Part shown: piece after piece, positions 1 to 5,460 of the stretch
How the letters are laid out: every line of letters starts with the position of its first letter
Position numbering within the stretch: the first letter of the stretch is position 1
Source: DATLCI01 sp046714215
GTDB lineage: Bacteria > Acidobacteriota > Terriglobia > Terriglobales > Acidobacteriaceae
DNA: 7,082 nucleotides
NCBI GenBank assembly: GCA_046714215.1
Contig: JBKKBM010000288.1
Span: 1-7,082, forward strand
Direction of reading: 5' to 3'
Notes under the pieces: model-generated
Database searches by the model: none
What the model saw: the letters and a program-made list of their open reading frames with translations, nothing else
What the model was told of the DNA's origin: nothing
Made by a program: the position numbers and the translations under genes

Positions 1-336
1 CTACTGAAAGGCGTGGTCCTGAAGGCCGACAAGTTTGGCAACCTCATCACGAATTTCACCGCGACTGATGTGCCGGACCTCTTCTCCGCCACGCCGCCGG
101 CCTTCAAGATCGTGATCGGCAACAAGGAGATCACGTCGTTGCGCACGGCTTACTCGCAGGGCATGCACAATGAGATCTTTGCTATCGTGGGCAGCATGGG
201 ATTCCTGGAGATTGCTACCAACCGCGGCTCCGCCGCTCGTCTCCTGACCGCAGACCGCGGCACCGAGGTGGGCTTTGTCGTCGGCGGCGGACAGGCCGCA
301 GCAGCGCCCGCAGCACCGGCCGCGCCGACATCGTAA
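1..336 (+). CDS. SAM hydroxide adenosyltransferase (DUF62 family), C-terminal part, 5' truncated by window edge
   Basis: The reading frame is open from base 1 and ends at TAA 334-336, giving 111 residues. The true start lies upstream of the window, so the GTG at 13 is not taken as the start. The segment matches the C-terminal beta domain of the fluorinase/chlorinase-like family. DKFGNLITNF (residues 10-19) is the family's D-[RK]-FGN-[LI]-x-TN signature, and GSMGFLEIATN followed by GSAA (residues 64-79) is its G-S-x-G-x-LEIA-x-N-x-GSAA motif. Typical bacterial members hydrolyse S-adenosylmethionine to adenosine and methionine using an activated water; the residues that set nucleophile choice are mainly in the missing N-terminal domain, so halogenase activity cannot be formally excluded. 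The last 15 or so residues are a low-complexity Gly/Ala/Pro tail beyond the usual domain end, probably disordered. The stop is 7 bp from the stop of the convergent small gene. Confidence 0.88.
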   Translation, partial: LLKGVVLKADKFGNLITNFTATDVPDLFSATPPAFKIVIGNKEITSLRTAYSQGMHNEIFAIVGSMGFLEIATNRGSAARLLTADRGTEVGFVVGGGQAAAAPAAPAAPTS

Positions 337-343
337 TCGGTAA

Positions 344-577
344 TTAGGGATTTTTGGGTTTCGGGCGGGCGTAATTTTCCATCTCCGCCGTCCACTTCAG
401 GAACCGGCCCAACTCGTGGCGCTCACGCCACATGAATCCCCAGAATGAGAAGAAGCCGATCTTGTCCATCTTGAGGCCGGTGTAGGTCTCGATCCGCCAG
501 CGCAGATAAGGACTCCGCCACGGGGTGAGATGGTGGCCGCGAGTCGAATTCCAGGCGAAGCGGAGGATATTCAACAT
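344..577 (-). CDS. Small Trp-rich basic protein of unknown function (77 aa)
   Basis: ATG at 577-575, TAA at 346-344. I do not recognise a named family. The protein is rich in aromatic and basic residues: six Trp (9, 20, 27, 46, 50, 62) and a central block PWRSPYLRWRIETYTGL at 19-35 that looks like a conserved core. There is no signal peptide or clear membrane helix; residues 40-50 are aromatic but short. The C-terminus is Lys/Pro-rich. AAGGGA lies 2-3 nt before the ATG, closer than a normal ribosome-binding site. Support for a real gene is the non-random composition, the tidy convergent fit with the SAM hydrolase gene (7 bp between stops) and the divergent fit with the TPR gene. I have an impression that similar short proteins recur in acidobacterial genomes, but this is recall and was not checked. 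It could also be a remnant of a longer gene. Confidence 0.6.
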   Translation of the reverse strand: MLNILRFAWNSTRGHHLTPWRSPYLRWRIETYTGLKMDKIGFFSFWGFMWRERHELGRFLKWTAEMENYARPKPKNP

Positions 578-606
578 TTCCCTTCGAGTATAGCGTTTTC
601 ACTCAC

Positions 607-622
607 CACGGAGGCACGGAGG
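607..622. repeat. Perfect tandem duplication of CACGGAGG in the divergent spacer
   Basis: CACGGAGG occurs twice head-to-tail (607-614 and 615-622), preceded by ACTCAC. It sits in the 66-bp spacer (578-643) between the divergent small gene and the TPR gene. The pattern resembles the dispersed CCACGGAGGCACGGAGG-like intergenic motif seen in several phyla of GC-rich environmental bacteria; that link is from memory. The second copy ends in GGAGG 21 nt before the TPR start codon, too far for an ordinary Shine-Dalgarno. No convincing -35/-10 pair was found elsewhere in the spacer. Confidence 0.6.
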
Positions 623-643
623 AAAGCTGTTAGACTTTTTTCA

Positions 644-1012
644 ATGCCTGACCATCCCCACCCGCGCGCGCAGGAAGCCGAAGACCATTACTACGCGGCG
701 CTAGACCTGGTGGCTGAGGGAAAAACTGCGGCCGCGGTCGCCGAATACGAAAAAGCTCTGGCCGCCGACCCCACCTTCGCCGACGCGATGCACGGCCTCA
801 CCCGCGCCCACCAGGACCTCGGGCAGTTCGACCAGGCCATCGCCGTAGCGAATCGTCTGGCTGAGCTTGATCCGAATGACATCCTGGCGCACACCAGCTT
901 GTCCATCCTGTATCAACGCAAAGGGATGATCCCGGAAGCCGAGGCGGAAGCCAACAAGGCACGGATTCTAGGCTGGAAGCAGCAATTGACGGAACAGAAG
1001 GATAAGGGCTAG
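644..1012 (+). CDS. Small tetratricopeptide-repeat (TPR) protein (122 aa)
   Basis: The protein is almost entirely three consecutive 34-residue TPR units, at about residues 12-45, 46-79 and 80-113. Each shows the expected pattern, with a closing [AL]-x-x-[DL]P-type turn (AADPTF, AELDPND). It has no signal peptide or membrane segment, so it is probably cytoplasmic and acts as a protein-protein scaffold; the partner cannot be told from sequence. The frame is open further upstream to an ATG at 530. That longer version would run antisense through the start of the small minus-strand gene and would translate the CACGGAGG repeat as TTEARR, so ATG 644 is preferred: the TPR region begins soon after it. 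A good Shine-Dalgarno is missing for this start (GGAGG is 21 nt away), so the start is less certain than the gene. The C-terminal tail is Lys/Gln-rich. The stop is 10 bp from the convergent pilR stop. Confidence 0.83.
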   Translation: MPDHPHPRAQEAEDHYYAALDLVAEGKTAAAVAEYEKALAADPTFADAMHGLTRAHQDLGQFDQAIAVANRLAELDPNDILAHTSLSILYQRKGMIPEAEAEANKARILGWKQQLTEQKDKG

Positions 1013-1022
1013 ATCTCGTACG

Positions 1023-2405
1023 TCATATTTCGTACTTCTTGAGCAAGTGACGAAACGAGCGGTACGAGACTTTTAATAGGTCGGCGGCGCGGGTCTGCAC
1101 TCCGCCCGAATGTTTCAAGGCTGACTGGATCAGGTTGCGCTCGATCTCCGCAACGTAGCGTTCCAGGTCCACGCCTTCCGTGGGGAACGACCCCGCAAAA
1201 CCAGCGCCATTGAAGCCGGCGGCAGCGGCCACGGCCTTCTGTTTTTCTGACGGCAACTCCACCGTAAGTTCATCGCCAGACTCCATAGCCACGGCGCGCT
1301 CCAGGGCATTTTCCAACTGGCGCACGTTGCCCGGCCAGGCATAGTCGGTAAGTTGGGCCAGCGAATCGCGACCGATGCGGCTGATGCTCTTGCCTGATTC
1401 CGGCGTGAAGCGCTTGAGGAACGCATTGGCCAGCAGCGGGATGTCATCGCGGCGCTCACGCAGCGGCGGTACCTGGATGGGGATCACGCTGATGCGGTAG
1501 TAAAGGTCTTCGCGGAAGGTACTCTGCGTGACCATCTCCGCCAGGTTGCGATTGGTGGCGGCGATCACGCGCACGTCGATAGGCACCTCAGTGGAACTGC
1601 CCAGCGGACGCACCGCGCGCTCTTGCAGAACGCGCAGCAGCTTCACCTGCATACCCACGCTCATCTCGCTGATCTCGTCCAGGAATACGGTGCCCCCATT
1701 GGCTACTTCAAAGAGTCCCCGCTTGTTCTGGGTGGCTCCGGTGAACGCGCCCTTGGTGTAACCGAAGAGTTCGCTCTCGAGCAGCGTCTCCGGAAAAGCG
1801 CCGCAGTTGATGGAGACGAAAGGCTCAGCATTGCGCGGCGAACAGGAGTGGATGGCGCGGGCGACCAACTCTTTTCCGGTACCGCTCTCGCCGGTGATGA
1901 CCACGGTGCTGCCGGTAGGCGCGACGGTGCGGATGGTCTCTTTCAATTTTTCAATGGCGGCGCTGCAGCCGATGATGTGGTCAAGTGAATTGCGGCTGGC
2001 AGCATCGCGGCGCAACGCGAAGTTCTGGCGGCGCAGGCTGATGGTCTCGAGCGCCCGCTGGATAGAGTTCTTGATCTCCTGGTGGAAGCTGCCGCGCTTC
2101 AGGATGTATTCGAAGGCTCGGGCCCGCACGGCCTCGATGGCGGGTTCCAGTTCCTCGCCCGCGGTCATCACGATGATGACGGAATCAGGCGAGACGCGGC
2201 TGGCGTGCTGCAGGATGTCGATGCCGTCGAAACTGCTGGGCATGCGGATGTCCGTGACGATCACGTCGTAGATGGCGTTATCGAGTTTGCGCTTCGCCTC
2301 CGCCGGGGTGGCGACGGTCTCTACCTTATGCCCGGCCTTACGCAGGTCGATATCCAGCAGTTCGCGAATGGAGCGTTCGTCGTCACAGACCAGGATGCTA
2401 GCCAC
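1023..2405 (-). CDS. pilR: PilR-type sigma54-dependent response regulator (NtrC family, 460 aa)
   Basis: Full-length activator with three domains. Receiver (about 1-120): acidic pocket D8/D9, phospho-acceptor D52 in TDIRMP, T81 and conserved K103. AAA+ sigma54-interaction domain (about 143-370): Walker A GESGTGKE 172-179, GAFTGA sigma54-contact loop 219-224, Walker B GGTVFLDE 237-244, arginine-finger region FREDLYYRI 297-305 and sensor II WPGNVRQLEN 357-366. Fis-type helix-turn-helix at about 425-460, ending YRSFRHLLKKYEI. All elements needed for ATP-driven opening of sigma54 promoters are present. The start is GTG at 2405-2403, overlapping the kinase stop by 8 bp and preceded by a perfect AGGAGG, so the two are probably translationally coupled. 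Oddities: one extra residue in the MPSSFDG loop, and K103 followed by Arg rather than the usual Pro. The symbol rests on linkage to pilBTC and the adjacent kinase; a general NtrC-like role is the alternative. Confidence 0.93.
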   Translation of the reverse strand: MASILVCDDERSIRELLDIDLRKAGHKVETVATPAEAKRKLDNAIYDVIVTDIRMPSSFDGIDILQHASRVSPDSVIIVMTAGEELEPAIEAVRARAFEYILKRGSFHQEIKNSIQRALETISLRRQNFALRRDAASRNSLDHIIGCSAAIEKLKETIRTVAPTGSTVVITGESGTGKELVARAIHSCSPRNAEPFVSINCGAFPETLLESELFGYTKGAFTGATQNKRGLFEVANGGTVFLDEISEMSVGMQVKLLRVLQERAVRPLGSSTEVPIDVRVIAATNRNLAEMVTQSTFREDLYYRISVIPIQVPPLRERRDDIPLLANAFLKRFTPESGKSISRIGRDSLAQLTDYAWPGNVRQLENALERAVAMESGDELTVELPSEKQKAVAAAAGFNGAGFAGSFPTEGVDLERYVAEIERNLIQSALKHSGGVQTRAADLLKVSYRSFRHLLKKYEI

Positions 2406-4062
2406 GGATGCCTCCTGCCTTGGCCGCCACCAACGCCGCCTGCTCAGCGCTGTCGGCGGCCGATTCCGTCGCCTGCTTCAAACGAATATGGAACTCGGTG
2501 CCTTTGTCCGGGGTGGAGATAACGGATATCTTGGCGTCGTGGGCCTGCAGGATCTGGTAGACAATGGCGAGGCCGAGGCCGGTGCCGCCGCCGAAGTTCG
2601 CCTGGAAGGGCTCGAAGATCTTCTCCAGCTGGGCCGCGGGGATGCCGACGCCGGTATCGATGAACGAGATGTGCCAGTATTCGTCCGCCGCCTCCACGCC
2701 CACCTGCAATACGCCGCCCGTCGGCATGGCGCGCAAAGCGTTCTCGCAAAGGTTCCAGAAGACTTGCTTGAGGCGGTCGCCGTCCGCCTGCGCAAACGCC
2801 GACTTCACCGCATAGTTGCGGATGATCTTTACCGGCGCCGCGTCATGTTGCGGATGGTTCTCCAGCAGTAGTAGCGTGTCTTCGACCAGGGGCACGAGGT
2901 CCAGGCGCGCGGCCTTGAGGTTCTTTTCGCGGGAGTACGCCAGGAAGTCCGAGATGATGGTATTCAACCGCTCTGATTCGCGAGTGACGATGCTGACCAG
3001 CGTCCGCTGCTCGTCGTTGAGGGTGGAGATGCCGGAAAGCACTTGCACTGAGCCAGCGATGGAAGCCAGCGGATTGCGGATCTCGTGGGCGATGCCGGCG
3101 GCCATACGGCCCACCGCGGCCAGGCGGTCGCGCATACGGACTTCGCGCTCCAGCCGGCGGATGGTGGTGAGATCGTCGAAGGTATAGACGTGCCCCACCA
3201 CGCTGCGGTCTGACTTCAACAGCGGCGAGACGGTGATGCCAAAAGTCTTTTCTCCGCTCCAGGTGTTGGCCCGCACCTCGCCGGTCACAGCGAAGGAGTC
3301 TACGTCTGGCAAGCGGTCCATGAAGAGATCACTGACGTGTCGGCCGTAGACCTGCTGGGCCGTACGCTCCAACATTTTTTGCCCGGGGACATTCAACAGC
3401 GTGATGCGGCCATCCAGCCCGGTAGTTACGAGGCCGCCGCGCATGGAATGGATCACATTCTCGTGCTGGGCCTGGAGGTTTTCCAGGGCGCCGCTCTTGT
3501 CCTGAAGCTGGACGTCAACCTGGCGCAACTTCTGGCTGAGATTGCTGGAGAGATAAGCGATGGCCAGATAGGCGAACAGGTTGATGAGGATCACCGCCTG
3601 CAACGACTTCAAGTCCGGGCGGCTGACCGAGTAACTGCGGATGATGCCGAAGTAAGCCAGTTCCAGCACCGCCCCGAAGCAGATGAAAGACATGGCGGCG
3701 GTCAGATATGCCCACCAGCGCGGCAGCAGGATGCTGACCACGATGATCAGCAGCGGATAGAGGAAGTTGAACGAGGTGTCGATGCCGCCGGTCACGTGGA
3801 CGGCCGCAGTCACCAGCACCAGGTCGGTGAGTACCTGCAACCGCGCCTGAATACGGATGTCGCCCCATACATGGTTCAGCAGGACGAAGAAGACGGCGAT
3901 GGTGTACCAGAGTACGATGACACTGACGAAAATGGATTCATCGATCTCCGTGTGGGTAAGGCGGGTGATGACCAGCCCGATGCCCAACAGGAAAGTGATG
4001 ATGATGATGCGGACTTTGACCAGCCAGGCCAGCCAATTCCGCTCATTGAAGTCAGTCGCCAT
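2398..4062 (-). CDS. pilS: PilS-type membrane sensor histidine kinase (554 aa)
   Basis: The N-terminal 175 residues are strongly hydrophobic with about six membrane helices (approximately 16-34, 43-63, 78-92, 97-113, 117-139, 153-173), as in PilS kinases, with little periplasmic sequence; signals are thus probably sensed in the membrane. A linker and PAS-like domain follow (about 200-300; NVIHSMRGGLVTTGLDGRITLLN at its start). The HisKA domain carries AHEIRNPLASI with H326 as predicted phospho-acceptor. The ATPase domain has N box NLCENA 437-442, G1 DTGVGIP 469-475, F box FEPF 483-486 and G2 GGGTGLGLAI 491-500. An Ala-rich tail (about 531-554) follows. ATG 4062-4060 is preferred because an in-frame TGA lies two codons upstream. 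No Shine-Dalgarno precedes it; a tandem repeat occupies that place. It overlaps pilR, its likely partner, by 8 bp. The pil assignment comes from architecture plus the pilB-T-C-S-R order. Confidence 0.92.
   Translation of the reverse strand: MATDFNERNWLAWLVKVRIIIITFLLGIGLVITRLTHTEIDESIFVSVIVLWYTIAVFFVLLNHVWGDIRIQARLQVLTDLVLVTAAVHVTGGIDTSFNFLYPLLIIVVSILLPRWWAYLTAAMSFICFGAVLELAYFGIIRSYSVSRPDLKSLQAVILINLFAYLAIAYLSSNLSQKLRQVDVQLQDKSGALENLQAQHENVIHSMRGGLVTTGLDGRITLLNVPGQKMLERTAQQVYGRHVSDLFMDRLPDVDSFAVTGEVRANTWSGEKTFGITVSPLLKSDRSVVGHVYTFDDLTTIRRLEREVRMRDRLAAVGRMAAGIAHEIRNPLASIAGSVQVLSGISTLNDEQRTLVSIVTRESERLNTIISDFLAYSREKNLKAARLDLVPLVEDTLLLLENHPQHDAAPVKIIRNYAVKSAFAQADGDRLKQVFWNLCENALRAMPTGGVLQVGVEAADEYWHISFIDTGVGIPAAQLEKIFEPFQANFGGGTGLGLAIVYQILQAHDAKISVISTPDKGTEFHIRLKQATESAADSAEQAALVAAKAGGIRG
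2411..2416 (-). promoter_or_regulatory. Strong Shine-Dalgarno (AGGAGG) fixing the GTG start of pilR
   Basis: On the minus strand AGGAGG lies 5 nt before GTG 2405-2403, inside the last codons of pilS. A perfect core at ideal spacing supports the non-ATG start and the 8-bp overlap with pilS. Confidence 0.8.
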
Positions 4063-4093
4063 GTTTCAGACACACCGGTTTCAAACACACCAT
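4052..4093 (-). other. Possible 13-codon upstream ORF overlapping the pilS start
   Basis: ATG 4093-4091 opens a frame reading MVCLKPVCLKHGD and ends at TGA 4054-4052, inside codons 3-4 of pilS and in a different frame. Two of the 15-bp repeat units lie in frame and encode the VCLK duplication. It has no visible Shine-Dalgarno. Such an overlap could couple translation to pilS, which also lacks a ribosome-binding site, but the ORF may be a chance by-product of the repeats. Confidence 0.15.
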
Positions 4094-4106
4094 ATTTCGG
4101 ACACAC
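4064..4106 (-). repeat. Three imperfect tandem copies of GTGTGTYYGAAA before pilS
   Basis: Plus-strand cores are TTTCAGACACAC (4064-4075), TTTCAAACACAC (4079-4090) and TTTCGGACACAC (4095-4106), all fitting TTTCRRACACAC; the starts are 15 and 16 bp apart. Read toward pilS they are GTGTGTCCGAAA, GTGTGTTTGAAA and GTGTGTCTGAAA, the last ending 1 nt before the ATG. Variation is confined to two central positions. They could be a regulator or RNA-binding site array, or a neutral tandem duplication. No -35/-10 or convincing sigma54 -24/-12 element was found with them. Confidence 0.7.
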
Positions 4107-4163
4107 GGGCTTTGCCTCGGCCCGGAGGCTGGGGACAAGCGCTCGATCCTCATTGCAGGAGTC

Positions 4164-4200
4164 ACAAAAGTAAGCGGGCCGCGCGTGGGCGTCGGCCCGC
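4164..4200 (-). terminator. Candidate rho-independent terminator after pilC
   Basis: On the minus strand, 8 nt after the pilC stop, an 8-bp perfect all-GC stem (GCGGGCCG at 4200-4193 with CGGCCCGC at 4181-4174) closes an 11-nt loop and is followed by TTACTTTTG (4173-4165). The T-tract is interrupted, so termination may be partial. It separates pilBTC from pilSR. Confidence 0.55.
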
Positions 4201-4208
4201 ACACTCAA

Positions 4209-5417
4209 TCAGCCGGCCAGCTTCGCGATCATCGAGAAGAGGGGCATATACAGTGAGATAACGATGCCGCCGACCGCGACGCCCAGGAAGCCGATCATCA
4301 GCGGTTCCAGCAGCGTGAGCATGTCCTTGGTGGCGGAGTCCACTTCGTCCTCATAGAAGTCAGCGATCTTCTGCAACATGTTGTCCATGGCGCCGGTGGC
4401 TTCACCTACGCCGATCATCTGGGTCACCATGTTGGGGAAGACGCCGCATTCCTTGAGAGGGTCGACGATGGTCCGGCCTTCTTCAATGGCCTTGCGGACT
4501 TTCAGTAGCGCCTCTTCCAGAACGGCGTTGCCAGAGGTCTTGGCCGTGATGGTCAAGCCTTCGATGATGGGCACGCCTGAGGTGATGAGTGTTCCCAGCG
4601 TCCGGGTGAAGCGGGCCACGGCGATCTTACGCAGCAGCATGCCGAGCACCGGCAGGTTGAGCATCAACTTGTCGAGGATGTAGCGGCCCCGGGGCGCCTT
4701 GCGGATCTGCTTGATGCCGAAGACCAGTCCCACTCCCCCGAAGATGAAGAACCACCAGAAAGTCCCAATGAAATCCGAGAGTCCCATCACGATGCGGGTG
4801 GGCAGAGGCAGGTCGACGCCCAGACCCAGGAACAACGACTTAAAGATGGGCACCACGAACTTGAGCAGGCCGCCGACCACCAGCAGGGCGATGCCGATGA
4901 CCGAGCAGGGATAGATCATGGCAGACTTCACCGCCGCCTTGAGCTTCACCGCTTTTTCCACGTACGCCGCCAGGCGCTGCAGGATGAGGTCCAGAATACC
5001 GCCGGTCTCACCCGCTTCGACCATGTTGGTGGTGAGATCGTCGAAGATCTTGGGATAGCCCTTCATGGCATTGGCCAGAGTGGAGCCACCTTCGACCGTG
5101 GTCCGGACGCCGACGAGCGCCTTCTGGAAGGTCGGGTTCTCCTGGTTGTTGCCCAGGATCTCCAGACACTGCACCAGCGGCAGTCCGGCATCGATCATGA
5201 CGGAGAACTGGCGGAAGAAGATGGCGATGTCCTTGGTGGCGACGCTGCCGCCACCGAAGGACGGGAGCGCGAACTCCTTGCCCTTCTCCTTGATGACGCT
5301 GGAGCTGATGCGCTCCCTCTGTAGTTGCGACTTGAGAACCTGTTTGTTCTCCGCCACGCGCTCGAAATTCACCTTCGCGCCGGATGCATCTTTTCCTTTG
5401 ACCGTGAATACTGGCAT
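4209..5417 (-). CDS. pilC: Type IV pilus inner-membrane platform protein PilC (402 aa)
   Basis: PilC/GspF-family platform protein of normal length, with two copies of the T2SSF domain (about 68-191 and 271-393). The first begins FFRQFSVMIDAGLPLVQCLEIL, the second FTRTLGTLITSGVPIIEGL; each is followed by an Asn/Gly-Glu-x-Gly element (VEAGETGGILD 133-143; IGVGEATGAMDNML 335-348). Three membrane segments are visible at about 168-193, 214-235 and 372-396, the last in the conserved C-terminal EPLMIGFLGVAVGGIVISLYMPLF. It sits in the inner membrane and transmits motion from PilB and PilT hexamers to pilin subunits. ATG 5417-5415 is well supported by GGAGG 6 nt upstream (5428-5424). It follows pilT by 43 bp with no terminator, so pilB, pilT and pilC probably share a transcript; a candidate terminator follows the stop. 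Confidence 0.97.
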   Translation of the reverse strand: MPVFTVKGKDASGAKVNFERVAENKQVLKSQLQRERISSSVIKEKGKEFALPSFGGGSVATKDIAIFFRQFSVMIDAGLPLVQCLEILGNNQENPTFQKALVGVRTTVEGGSTLANAMKGYPKIFDDLTTNMVEAGETGGILDLILQRLAAYVEKAVKLKAAVKSAMIYPCSVIGIALLVVGGLLKFVVPIFKSLFLGLGVDLPLPTRIVMGLSDFIGTFWWFFIFGGVGLVFGIKQIRKAPRGRYILDKLMLNLPVLGMLLRKIAVARFTRTLGTLITSGVPIIEGLTITAKTSGNAVLEEALLKVRKAIEEGRTIVDPLKECGVFPNMVTQMIGVGEATGAMDNMLQKIADFYEDEVDSATKDMLTLLEPLMIGFLGVAVGGIVISLYMPLFSMIAKLAG

Positions 5418-5423
5418 TGTCTT

Positions 5424-5428
5424 CCTCC
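5424..5428 (-). promoter_or_regulatory. Shine-Dalgarno (GGAGG) for pilC
   Basis: AGGGAGGAAG on the minus strand places GGAGG 6 nt before the pilC ATG, within the 43-bp pilT-pilC gap, and supports the chosen start. Confidence 0.7.
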
Positions 5429-5460
5429 CTGTTACCCACCCTGGTGAACAGCAAAAATGT

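Noticed and set aside
587..592. TATACT -10-like hexamer on the minus strand before the small Trp-rich gene
   Set aside because: No -35 match at 16-18 bp, and it is only 9 nt from the start codon; a single hexamer is not enough to call a promoter.
530..643. N-terminal extension of the TPR protein from ATG 530
   Set aside because: Would overlap the divergent small gene and translate the CACGGAGG repeat; TPR repeats begin only after ATG 644.
1018..1035. GTACG/CGTAC inverted repeat between the TPR and pilR stops
   Set aside because: A 5-bp stem with no T-tract; too weak to call a bidirectional terminator.
1317..1331. TGGCGCACGTTGC resembling a sigma54 promoter
   Set aside because: GG to GC spacing is 8 rather than 10 and it lies inside pilR coding sequence (the WPGNVRQLEN region).
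2272..2871. 199-residue plus-strand ORF across the pilS-pilR junction
   Set aside because: Shadow of GC-rich genes on the minus strand, biased composition and no recognisable domain.
4109..4130. GG-N10-GC spacing on the minus strand before pilS as a possible sigma54 site
   Set aside because: Only the GG and GC dinucleotides fit; the flanking TGGCAC and TTGC consensus is poor.
3337..4173. 278-residue plus-strand ORF antisense to pilS
   Set aside because: Extremely acidic, low-complexity translation that mirrors the hydrophobic kinase codons; no domain, no RBS, and pilS has complete kinase motifs on the other strand.
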